A stretch of 64,000 nt of DNA from Luteibacter pinisoli (GTDB taxonomy: Bacteria; Pseudomonadota; Gammaproteobacteria; Xanthomonadales; Rhodanobacteraceae): NCBI RefSeq assembly GCF_006385595.1, contig NZ_CP041046.1, positions 62,001 through 126,000 on the forward strand. Direction: 5' to 3'. Position numbers and translations under genes: made by a program. Each line of letters starts with the position of its first letter. Position 1 is the first letter of the stretch. The notes below the pieces were generated by a model. That model was not told the DNA's origin, searched no databases, and saw only the letters and a list, made by a program, of their open reading frames with translations. Below are positions 34,853 through 41,988 of the stretch, one piece after another.

Positions 34853-35506
34853 GTGCGTTTCATTTTTGCGGACGAAGCGGGATGCATGGCATTTGCCCGA
34901 AAGCCCCATGCGTCGAAATACTTCGTACTTTGCACGGTGCATCTTGACGACTGCTCGCTTGGCACCGAGCTGCTTGATCTTCGCCGTTCACTCGCATGGA
35001 ACGGGCTCAACGTCGAGGCGGACCAGTTCCATGCCACGAAAGATCCAGAGTCAGTCCGAAGCCAGGTCTATGAGCTCCTCGCGACGAAGCATTTCCGTAT
35101 CGACGCCACATTGCTCGAGAAGTCGAAGGTTTTTCCAAGCCTGACGTTGGACCGTTATGCTTTCTACAAGTACGCATGGTACGTGCACTTTCAGCACTGT
35201 GGCCGGGATCTCGCGCAGTCGCCTGATGATCTGCTGATCCAGGCGGCGTCGATTGGCACCAATAAGGAACGCTCAGCGTTCCGCCGAGCGATCAACGACG
35301 TTGCTCAGAAATTGCTGCACGGCGTGGAGTGGCGGACGACCTTCTGGCCCGCAAGCAGCGATCCGTGTCTACAGATCGCGGATTATTGTGCTTGGGCGAT
35401 TCAGAGGGCGTACGAGCGTGGAGACGATCGCCGCCTGCGCCAGATCGAGCACAATATCTCAACGTGTCACGACCTCTTCTTATCGAGCGACGTGCACTAC
35501 TACTAA
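34853..35506 (+). CDS. DUF3800 protein (RNase H-like fold)
   Basis: 217 aa. It begins VRFIFADEAG, where the Asp is the first conserved acidic residue of DUF3800, and contains DPCLQIADYCAWAIQRAYERGD and the closing HDLFLSSDVHYY typical of the family. GTG 34853 is chosen: GCGAGG lies 7 nt upstream and family proteins start at this position; a TTG at 34796 would add 19 residues. DUF3800 genes are common in mobile or accessory regions and are suspected nucleases, unproven. The locus is visibly less GC-rich than its neighbours and no partner gene is adjacent. Confidence 0.85.
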   Translation: MRFIFADEAGCMAFARKPHASKYFVLCTVHLDDCSLGTELLDLRRSLAWNGLNVEADQFHATKDPESVRSQVYELLATKHFRIDATLLEKSKVFPSLTLDRYAFYKYAWYVHFQHCGRDLAQSPDDLLIQAASIGTNKERSAFRRAINDVAQKLLHGVEWRTTFWPASSDPCLQIADYCAWAIQRAYERGDDRRLRQIEHNISTCHDLFLSSDVHYY

Positions 35507-35932
35507 AAGGTGGCCAACCAGAAACATTCGTCTATCCGAAGAAGCTCCCAGGGGATCTTATCAACGAGTTCGGGTTGGCCGATCAGATTTGACTATACGT
35601 CTGACCGGCCGGCACCGCAACATTTTTGTTGTCCCTTGGACGTCGATAAGTGTCTGAGAATGTTCGTAATTAGCCGGACTCTTGCTTGTCCTTCGATGTT
35701 GCGGGTGGCGCTGTGAGAAGTTGAACCGCAAGTTCCTTCGAACGTCAAAGGCATCTTTCGCTCATGATCGTAGGAGAGGTCGCGTTCAGCGACCTGACTG
35801 GGGGCCTACAGGTGCCTGAACGTCGCCCGTGTAGTCACGCGCCACGCACGCTCTTAGCGATGATCCATTCACCCACGCCGCCTCACTCTGCGTCCGAGGG
35901 TGCCACTTGGTGCACGCCCACGGAGTCACGCT
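35507..35932. other. 426-nt region without a supported gene
   Basis: This stretch is the longest gap without a convincing gene. Its first ~80 nt can be read in one frame as protein-like sequence (KGGQPETFVYPKKLPGDLIN and then EFGLADQI, stop at 35592) but without a start codon or ribosome site, so it may be a gene remnant. It also holds a GTAG-headed hairpin (35770-35795). Composition is AT-richer than the flanks. Confidence 0.4.
35770..35795 (+). repeat. single REP-like element (GTAGGAG head plus hairpin)
   Basis: GTAGGAG (35770-35776) followed directly by AGGTCGC (35777-35783), loop GTTCA, GCGACCT (35789-35795), a perfect 7-bp stem. A GTAG head immediately before a hairpin is the definition of REP elements that RAYT transposases recognise, and the head is identical to that of the REPIN at 52135. 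The stem sequence differs, so it would be a diverged or different REP class. Confidence 0.4.
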
Positions 35933-36088
35933 ATGAAACGTCTCATGCTCGTGCTTGCCATCGTCATGACGGCCTCGTCGCTTAGTGGTTGCATCATCGA
36001 TCCGCACCGCGGCGATCATCGCTATTACGACAATCGCTGCGACCACCATGGCGATCGCGATTGCCACGACGACAACTGGCGTCACTGA
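35933..36088 (+). CDS. small His/Asp-rich lipoprotein
   Basis: 51 aa. Signal peptide with lipobox LSGC (Cys20), leaving a ~31-residue mature chain rich in His, Asp and Arg (HRGDHRYYDNRCDHHGDRDCHDDNWRH region), including two Cys. The composition suggests metal binding, but that is only a guess. No clear ribosome site (GGAGTC 8 nt upstream is the best). It is convergent with the membrane protein ending at 36105, with a hairpin between. Confidence 0.6.
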   Translation: MKRLMLVLAIVMTASSLSGCIIDPHRGDHRYYDNRCDHHGDRDCHDDNWRH

Positions 36089-36094
36089 GTGAGC

Positions 36095-36123
36095 GGAGCG
36101 GCAGCTAGCGTAGCTGCCGCTCC
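36095..36123. terminator. bidirectional terminator-like hairpin
   Basis: GGAGCGGCAGCTA (36095-36107), loop GCG, TAGCTGCCGCTCC (36111-36123): a perfect 13-bp stem. It starts 6 nt after the lipoprotein stop codon and its left arm holds the TAG stop of the opposite-strand gene ending at 36105. It probably ends transcription from both sides. Confidence 0.6.
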
Positions 36124-37136
36124 ATGTCGTTCATGTCCGCCTGGCCGGCCGCCTGCAGGTTGCGCAGGTCGGCCATGGCGCTGGCTTCTTCCTTCGCGAT
36201 CGCCTGGATCTTCCGGATCTGCTCGTTGTACGGCACGGCGACGTCGTGCGGCATCACCAGGTTTCCCGTGGCCTTGTTGAGCCCGATGCGGCCGATGTTG
36301 GCCTCGGCGATGTTGAGCACCGTGTTGGCGGCGATGTGGAAGTCTTCTTCCACATGCAGGTAACGGTCCATCGCCGCCTCAAGGGGCGGCATCTTCTCGT
36401 CGAAACCCGCCACGGCACCCGCGCGCTCAGCGGGCGGCAGGTCTTCGAATAGCGCACGCACCGACTGCTGGAAGGCCGCATAGTCCCTGATGGAGGCGCG
36501 GTCCTCGGCGAGGCTGCGCATCAGGCGGTCGCGGCCGTCGGCGATGTGCGCCTTGTCCAGCAGGCTTTCGGGTGCGAGCACGGTCTCGATGGTCAGCGCC
36601 TGCTGCGCTGCCTGGTGCTGCATCTGTTGCTGGCGCTCAGCGGTCACCAGCGCCTGGAGCTTCGGTATCAACTGGCCCAGCGGGCCGGTCGAGGCGAGGG
36701 GCTGGGTGGTCTTTCCATTGGCCATGTCACGCATTTGCGCGACCGCGTCATGCATGTCCTCCCGACGTGCGGCCGAGTTGGCCTGCTGGCTGACCGAGCC
36801 GAGGATGTTCACGGCCATGATGACGGCGACGGCCACCGTCATGGTGAAGCGAAAGCGGCGCACCTTGAACAAACGCAGGATACCGGCGATGGCCGCGCCC
36901 ATCACGAACGGCGCCGAGGCACTGCCCAGCGCAAACGGCAGGCCCTTATCGGCCGCGTAGGTATGGACGGCGCGGAACAGCAGGATGGCCGCGAACACCA
37001 GCATCCATGCCACGAAGGCGGGGACGAACAGGTCGGGCTTGGGCGTGCTTGCAAAAACCGCCGGTTGCTTCGTCGCAGCCGGTGGCGGCGGTGGCAGTGG
37101 CGGCATGTCGGGTGGTGAGTTCAGTTCATGAGTCAT
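36105..37136 (-). CDS. membrane protein of unknown family, paralogue of the upstream gene
   Basis: 343 aa. Pro-rich start (MTHELNSPPDMPPLPPPPP), three membrane helices in residues ~37-115, then a ~225-residue helical domain. The helical part clearly matches the protein encoded at 37152-37949: REDMHDAVAQMRDMANGKT against RTEMHDAIAQVKDAALGTH, ETVLAPESL against DDVLAPATL, RASIRDYAAFQQSVRALF against RGIMTDYQAYLQDARALL. The two genes are 15 nt apart on the same strand, so this is a tandem duplication in which this copy has extra membrane helices. Function unknown. Confidence 0.75.
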   Translation of the reverse strand: MTHELNSPPDMPPLPPPPPAATKQPAVFASTPKPDLFVPAFVAWMLVFAAILLFRAVHTYAADKGLPFALGSASAPFVMGAAIAGILRLFKVRRFRFTMTVAVAVIMAVNILGSVSQQANSAARREDMHDAVAQMRDMANGKTTQPLASTGPLGQLIPKLQALVTAERQQQMQHQAAQQALTIETVLAPESLLDKAHIADGRDRLMRSLAEDRASIRDYAAFQQSVRALFEDLPPAERAGAVAGFDEKMPPLEAAMDRYLHVEEDFHIAANTVLNIAEANIGRIGLNKATGNLVMPHDVAVPYNEQIRKIQAIAKEEASAMADLRNLQAAGQADMNDMERQLR

Positions 37137-37151
37137 GGTGTGGGCATTCCC

Positions 37152-37949
37152 TTAGCGCGCGGCCTGCTCGGCGTCGTTGAGTTTCCTGGTGATGTCGCCC
37201 TGTAGCTGTTCAAGGCTGCTGGCAGCGGCCTCGAGCTTGGGCAGGAGCACATGCATCCGGGTAAGCAGCGCGTCGTACTCGTCCCAGGTCGGCCCGGCGA
37301 TCTGCAGATGGCCGTCCTTGAGATGGAACTTGTCGTGCTTCGTGTCGGCGAGTGTGAGTACCTTCTCCACGATGTCGGCGAACTCGATGTTCAGCAGAAG
37401 CGCTTTCTTCAGGGTCGCCGTCTGCGGCGCCGCGGCAGCGTCAAACTCGCGAAGCATCCCCTCGCGGTTGCCCTGCGAGGCGCCCAACAGCGCGCGTGCG
37501 TCCTGCAGGTACGCCTGGTAGTCGGTCATGATCCCGCGGTTCTCGTCCGCAAAGCGCACGATGCGCAGCTTACCGTCGCGCACTTTCTGCTGGTTGGCGA
37601 GCGTGGCCGGGGCCAGTACGTCATCCAGGTGGAGTGCGTTGATGGCGGCCTCGTGGGCGTCCATCTTTTTCGACAGCGCGAGGATCAGCCCCTTCGTCTT
37701 AAGAAGGACCTGGGCGACCGGACTCTGCGGTGCCCCGTCCATCGGCCTGGCGTCGTGCGTGCCGAGCGCCGCGTCCTTCACCTGGGCGATGGCGTCGTGC
37801 ATCTCGGTGCGCTCGACGCGTGCACGCCCCGCCGAGTCGTAGATGCCATAGGCCAGCGACGCGACAACGAGCGCGATCACGGCGATGCCGGCGTAACGCA
37901 CGGCCGCCGGCATGCCCGGCCGCGTGCCGGGCAATGGTGGTGGTGTCAT
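37152..37949 (-). CDS. single-span membrane protein of unknown family
   Basis: 265 aa. MTPPPLP start, one membrane helix (residues ~17-35, IAVIALVVASLAYGIYD) and a periplasmic or cytoplasmic helical domain with a conserved DVLAPATL core. AGGGGAC lies ~8 nt before ATG 37949. First gene of the pair with its paralogue at 36105-37136. The C-terminal 60 residues (LEAAASSLEQLQGDITRKLNDAEQAAR) are coiled-coil-like. Not recognised. Confidence 0.75.
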   Translation of the reverse strand: MTPPPLPGTRPGMPAAVRYAGIAVIALVVASLAYGIYDSAGRARVERTEMHDAIAQVKDAALGTHDARPMDGAPQSPVAQVLLKTKGLILALSKKMDAHEAAINALHLDDVLAPATLANQQKVRDGKLRIVRFADENRGIMTDYQAYLQDARALLGASQGNREGMLREFDAAAAPQTATLKKALLLNIEFADIVEKVLTLADTKHDKFHLKDGHLQIAGPTWDEYDALLTRMHVLLPKLEAAASSLEQLQGDITRKLNDAEQAAR

Positions 37950-37990
37950 GGTGTCCCCTGTCCCCTGAAGTCCGGTTCCCCGCCGGCGGG

Positions 37991-39256
37991 TCAGATCATC
38001 CGCCCACCACGGGGTGGCAGGCAAGCCAACACTTCATTGGCAGCCCGCTCGCCGCTCTCCAGGGCGCCATGGGCGGTGGAAAAGGCATCCGGGTGGGTGG
38101 CTTCACCGGCGAAGAACAGGCGTTCACGAAACGACCGGGCCAGCTGCTGGCGCTGGCGGGCTTCGGTGGGCAGGGCATGGCTGTAGGAGCCGCGGACGTA
38201 GGTCGAGGCGCTCCAGGCCGACGCGGCGAGGGGGCGCAGGTGGCTCGCCGCCTCGCCGCCGAGCAGGCCACGGAGTGCGGCCAGGAGGTGGTCGAATGCC
38301 GCCGCGGGCCCTTCGGCGGTAACGCGGTGCGCGCTGCTCCCACCCAGGAAAGTCTCGACCACGGGGCGTTCGAGCGGACGGAAATAGAAGACGGGGCTGT
38401 CGGGATCGTGCGGGTCGGCGATCAGCACCTGCTCCGTGGGCAGGTCGACGTCACCATCAATGCGGAACAGCACCTTCTCGTCGCAGCCCAATGGCAGGCA
38501 GGTCGCGGCATGGCGCCAGGCATCGAGTTCACCAGGCAGGCGCATGACGTCGCTGGCCAGCACGTTGGTGGATGCCGTGAGGATGGCGGCGCGGCAACGC
38601 AGCGTGCCTTGGGGCGTGGTCAGCCGGACACCTGCGCCGTCCAGGTCGATCGCTTCCACCGGTGTGGCCAGACGACAGCCAACATCGAGTGGCAGGTGGG
38701 ATGCGATGAGCGTGCCGTAGCCGCGGAAGAGGCGCCAGTTGTGCTCGGTGGCCGCGCGCTCGTACGCGTTGTAGTCCTCGGCGGATATGCGTTCGAGTGG
38801 CGCGCCGCTGATGAAGCCGCTCATCGCCTGCAGGTAACCATTCCATCGGCTGGTGGGATCAAGCGCATCGGAGGCACGATCAGACGCGGGTGGCGATGCC
38901 ATCAGCCGTTCGTGCCACGCCGCAAAGGCGGCATGCGCTTCCTTTTGTTCGTCGTCAGAAAAGTGCGGGTGCGGTTGCGATTTATCCCAAGCGGCAGGAC
39001 GACGGTCGATGTCCCATCCTTCGTCTTCGGCAATCTGCCGCCACGCGTTGTGCTCCGCCGAATGCAACCAGCCGCAACCCATGTCGAGGGGAATTCCCTC
39101 AAGGTCCTGCGTCCAACCGCGGCCACCGATACGTTGCGTGGCTTCAAGCAAACACACCGATAAACCGTGTCCGGAAAGTCGTCGTGCCGCGCCAATACCC
39201 GCGGCGCCGCCGCCGATAATCACCACGTCAACATCAAACGTCTTGTCGTGTGCCAT
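37991..39256 (-). CDS. FAD-dependent amine oxidase (flavin monoamine oxidase family)
   Basis: 421 aa. N-terminal dinucleotide-binding motif DVVIIGGGAAGIGAARRLSGHGLSVCLLEA followed by RIGGRGWTQD, the family's GG-motif, and C-terminal LFFAGEATHPDAFSTAHGALESGERAA that closes the FAD site. It oxidises amines or polyamine-like substrates with oxygen; the substrate is not predictable. No signal peptide. Its upstream neighbour is the dmeR gene on the same strand, 78 nt away, probably not co-regulated. Confidence 0.9.
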   Translation of the reverse strand: MAHDKTFDVDVVIIGGGAAGIGAARRLSGHGLSVCLLEATQRIGGRGWTQDLEGIPLDMGCGWLHSAEHNAWRQIAEDEGWDIDRRPAAWDKSQPHPHFSDDEQKEAHAAFAAWHERLMASPPASDRASDALDPTSRWNGYLQAMSGFISGAPLERISAEDYNAYERAATEHNWRLFRGYGTLIASHLPLDVGCRLATPVEAIDLDGAGVRLTTPQGTLRCRAAILTASTNVLASDVMRLPGELDAWRHAATCLPLGCDEKVLFRIDGDVDLPTEQVLIADPHDPDSPVFYFRPLERPVVETFLGGSSAHRVTAEGPAAAFDHLLAALRGLLGGEAASHLRPLAASAWSASTYVRGSYSHALPTEARQRQQLARSFRERLFFAGEATHPDAFSTAHGALESGERAANEVLACLPPRGGRMI

Positions 39257-39334
39257 GGGCGATCGCTTCGCTCCTGCTGTGGCTACCGATGATCATACGG
39301 CAGCCGAGGCAATTCATCCGCGATGTGTACGAAC

Positions 39335-39607
39335 TCAGCCCAGATAGCGCTTCACCAGCTGCAGCACCTGTTCAGCCTCTGCGTCACGCACCGACGCGTC
39401 ATCCTCTGCCACCACATGCTGCCGCAGATGATCACCCAGGAGCTCCACCATCAGCCCCTGCGACGCGCCACGGATGGCCGCCGCCTGGGTAAGCACGTCG
39501 AGGCAGTCGGCCTCGCCTTCGAGCGCCCGCTCGAGGGCATCCAGCTGGCCACGGAGGCGGCGGACCCGTGTGATGACCCGGCTTTTGTTCTGGCTGATAT
39601 GGGACAT
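39335..39607 (-). CDS. dmeR: Ni/Co-responsive CsoR/RcnR-family repressor
   Basis: 90 aa. The metal-ligand set His3, Cys35, His60 and His64 is exactly that of RcnR, the nickel/cobalt sensor (CsoR would have Cys at 61 or 65). RVIxRVRRLRGQLDALERAL is the DNA-binding helix. In the metal-free form it should repress, and metal binding releases it. It is divergent from the CDF exporter gene (39671), with a TATACCCC/GGGGTATA operator between. Gene symbol by analogy with the known dmeR-dmeF pair. Confidence 0.9.
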   Translation of the reverse strand: MSHISQNKSRVITRVRRLRGQLDALERALEGEADCLDVLTQAAAIRGASQGLMVELLGDHLRQHVVAEDDASVRDAEAEQVLQLVKRYLG

Positions 39608-39611
39608 GGTG

Positions 39612-39630
39612 TATACCCCCTAGGGGTATA
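39612..39630. promoter_or_regulatory. DmeR/RcnR operator
   Basis: TATACCCC (39612-39619), spacer CTA, GGGGTATA (39623-39630): a perfect 8-bp inverted repeat with the C-tract/G-tract centre typical of CsoR/RcnR-type sites. It is 4 nt from the dmeR start codon and 41 nt before the dmeF start, so one site can repress both genes. Confidence 0.8.
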
Positions 39631-39670
39631 TGGATTAGGATGAAGCCACGTTATCCCAGTGAGCCATCCC

Positions 39671-40642
39671 ATGTCCATTGACCAGGCCGCGCCGGCCTTT
39701 GTCCACAGCCATGCCTTCAATGAAGGCAACCCGCTGGCGGAGCGCAATACGCGCCGTGCCGTGTATCTCACGGCGGCCATGATGGTGATCGAGATCGCCG
39801 GCGGCTGGTATTACAACTCCATGGCACTCCTGGCCGACGGCTGGCATATGAGCTCGCATGCGCTGGCGCTGGGTCTGTCCGCATTTGCCTATGCGTGCGC
39901 CCGTCGATTCGCGACCGATCCGCGCTTTGCGTTCGGTACCTGGAAGATTGAGATCCTCGGCGGTTACTCCTCGGCGATCCTCCTGTTGGCCGTCGCGGGC
40001 CTGATGGCCTTTCAGTCGTTCGAGCGCCTGCTCAATCCCTTGCCCATCCACTACGAGCAGGCGATTGCGATTGCCGTCGTGGGCCTTGGCGTCAATCTCG
40101 TCTGCGCCTGGCTGCTTCGTGACCAGCACGATCACCACCATCATGGCCACGGACACGACCACCACCACGCGCCGCATGCACATGACGACCATCACGGCCA
40201 CCACCACGACCTGAATCTTCGCTCCGCCTACATCCACGTGCTGGCCGACGCCGCCACGTCGGTGCTCGCCATCGTCGCGCTCGCTGCAGGCATGTTCTGG
40301 GGCGTGCGCTGGCTCGACCCGGTGATGGGCCTGGCGGGCGCCGTACTGGTGACCGTGTGGGCCTGGGGCTTGCTGCGCGACACAGGGCGTGTGCTGCTCG
40401 ATGCCGAAATGGATGCGCCCGTCGTCGCGGAGATCCGCGAAGTGATCGCGGAAGACTCCCACGACGCGTTGATCACCGACCTGCACGTATGGCGCGTTGG
40501 CAAGGGCAAGTACGCGGTGGTGCTGAGTCTCGTGACGGACGCTCCTGTGGATGCGTCGTACTACCGCGATGCTTTGGCTATCCACGATGAGCTCGTGCAC
40601 GTCACCGTCGAGGTCAACAGGGTTGGTGCGCGAAGCAATTAG
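39671..40642 (+). CDS. dmeF: CDF-family Co/Ni(Zn/Cd) efflux transporter
   Basis: 323 aa. Six membrane helices with the cation-diffusion-facilitator sites (LLADGWHMSSHALALGLSAFAY, and AYIHVLADAATSVLAI), and a cytoplasmic His-rich loop at about residues 153-180 holding more than 15 His. The C-terminal domain is of the dimer type (ITDLHVWRVGKGKYAVVLSLV). ATG 39671 is preferred to GTG 39659 because GTGAG is 7 nt before it and family proteins begin MSIxQ. It exports Co2+/Ni2+ to the periplasm; derepressed by metal through the divergent dmeR product. Confidence 0.93.
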   Translation: MSIDQAAPAFVHSHAFNEGNPLAERNTRRAVYLTAAMMVIEIAGGWYYNSMALLADGWHMSSHALALGLSAFAYACARRFATDPRFAFGTWKIEILGGYSSAILLLAVAGLMAFQSFERLLNPLPIHYEQAIAIAVVGLGVNLVCAWLLRDQHDHHHHGHGHDHHHAPHAHDDHHGHHHDLNLRSAYIHVLADAATSVLAIVALAAGMFWGVRWLDPVMGLAGAVLVTVWAWGLLRDTGRVLLDAEMDAPVVAEIREVIAEDSHDALITDLHVWRVGKGKYAVVLSLVTDAPVDASYYRDALAIHDELVHVTVEVNRVGARSN

Positions 40643-40819
40643 AAGATGCTCACGGCGAAGGCGTGGCCGCCGACGTGGACGCGATGGGATGAATCAGGCC
40701 AAAGGCCAGAAAAACTGCGCTTAATCATATGTTTGAGGCAGCTCCCCAGCCGAGGGTGCTGTTCACGCTGAAGGCCTTTGCTACCGTCGTTGAACACACG
40801 ACGAGAGAGAGCAAACACC

Positions 40820-41035
40820 ATGAGCGAACCGAACCACATCTTCGGCCCCCGAGCGCCACGCGACCCCCTTGGCAGGACCATGATCGAGCGTGGCATGGAC
40901 GAAATATGGGAGCTCAAGACGGGCCGTCCGATCTCCGAGCGGCGGAGGGGACGAATCAGGATTTCCAACCATACAAACTGGCCGAAGAAGGAGGGCACGG
41001 ATGCCAAACTGGAACGAAACACTCGCCGAGCTTGA
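40820..41035 (+). CDS. 71-aa basic protein, overlaps the protease gene
   Basis: 71 aa, strongly basic C-terminal half (ERRRGRIRISNHTNWPKKEGTDAKLERNTRRA), no membrane segment. GAGAGAGAG lies 8 nt upstream of ATG 40820. It overlaps the protease gene by 35 bases in another frame, so the two would be translated in tandem. Not recognised; a short adaptor or DNA/RNA-binding peptide is conceivable. Confidence 0.5.
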   Translation: MSEPNHIFGPRAPRDPLGRTMIERGMDEIWELKTGRPISERRRGRIRISNHTNWPKKEGTDAKLERNTRRA

Positions 41036-41906
41036 TGGTGACGGCGAAAGTCGGTTCGACCGACTACGGAAAAAGTACCTGACGAAACTCGCAGACCATA
41101 CCGGTCGGAACGTACTGGTGTACTACTCGGCCTGGCTCCAGCAGAACGATTCCTGGGTGACAGATCTCGGCATCTGTGACGCTGACAAGGCAGGTTTCAT
41201 GACTTGCTCGCATGGCGTTCGGCGCGACCGCGGTCTCGATATCATTTTGCATACACCCGGTGGAGACCTCGCCGCTACCGAGGCGATCATCGACTACCTG
41301 CACTCCATGTACGACGGCGACATCCGCGCCTTGGTGCCGCAGCTAGCCATGTCCGGCGGGACGCTGATGGCCCTGTCGTGCAAGGAGATCATCATGGGTC
41401 GGCAGTCCAGCCTTGGGCCGGTTGATCCGCAGATCTCCGGTTTCCCCGCTCAGGGCGTGATCGAGGAATTCGCGCGAGCAGGACGTGAGGTCAGCGAGGA
41501 CCCGTCAACGATTCCGCTTTGGTCTGCCATCCTCGGGAAATACTGGCCAACGTTGCTTACGTCTTGCGAGCACGCGTCGACCTGGTCCGATGAGTTGCTG
41601 CGCGGCTATCTCTCTAAGTGCATGTTTGCTGGAGACGACCCCATCGCACGCGCTCGGAAGCTTGACCAGGTGTCTGATTTGCTGGGAAAACACTCAACGT
41701 CCCGCAATCACGCGCGGCACATTTCTCCTGAAAGAGCGGCGGCGGCAGGTCTGCACATCACCGCCCTGGAGGACGACCAGACGCTTCAAGATCTAGTGCT
41801 GACGCTTCATCACGGCCTATCGCACACGTTCGCCAGCACCGATACGGCAAAGATCATCGCTAACGACAGCGGAACGACCTACACGTTGTCCATGCCGGTC
41901 CACTGA
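41001..41906 (+). CDS. SDH-family Clp-fold serine protease
   Basis: 301 aa. ClpP/crotonase-like core with LDIILHTPGGDLAATEAIID (oxyanion region), the nucleophile Ser in PQLAMSGGTLMALSCKEIIMG, and SSLGPVDPQI after it; this order is that of the SDH_sah (serine dehydrogenase proteinase) group. The usual N-terminal signal of SppA is missing, so it is cytoplasmic. GGAGG lies 5 nt before ATG 41001. Downstream is a 15-bp hairpin. Substrates of this family are unknown; the GC content and neighbours suggest accessory DNA. Confidence 0.85.
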   Translation: MPNWNETLAELDGDGESRFDRLRKKYLTKLADHTGRNVLVYYSAWLQQNDSWVTDLGICDADKAGFMTCSHGVRRDRGLDIILHTPGGDLAATEAIIDYLHSMYDGDIRALVPQLAMSGGTLMALSCKEIIMGRQSSLGPVDPQISGFPAQGVIEEFARAGREVSEDPSTIPLWSAILGKYWPTLLTSCEHASTWSDELLRGYLSKCMFAGDDPIARARKLDQVSDLLGKHSTSRNHARHISPERAAAAGLHITALEDDQTLQDLVLTLHHGLSHTFASTDTAKIIANDSGTTYTLSMPVH

Positions 41907-41909
41907 TGT

Positions 41910-41945
41910 GAGGGGCTGCTGACACCACGCTGTCAGCAGCCCCTC
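41910..41945. terminator. 15-bp perfect hairpin after the protease gene
   Basis: GAGGGGCTGCTGACA (41910-41924), loop CCACGC, TGTCAGCAGCCCCTC (41931-41945): the longest perfect stem among the hairpins in the window, 3 nt after the protease stop codon. No T-run follows. Confidence 0.65.
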
Positions 41946-41988
41946 CGCGAGCCCCCGCACCACCGCGCCGCCCCTGTAAAATCGCCGG

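Noticed and set aside
38176..38192. GTAGGAGC sequence resembling the REP head
   Set aside because: It lies inside the amine oxidase gene, in the conserved RGSYSH coding region, with no hairpin after it; the match is coding by chance.
40129..40212. His codon-rich repeat that resembles a tandem DNA repeat
   Set aside because: It encodes the His-rich loop of the CDF transporter; repetition is due to His codons.
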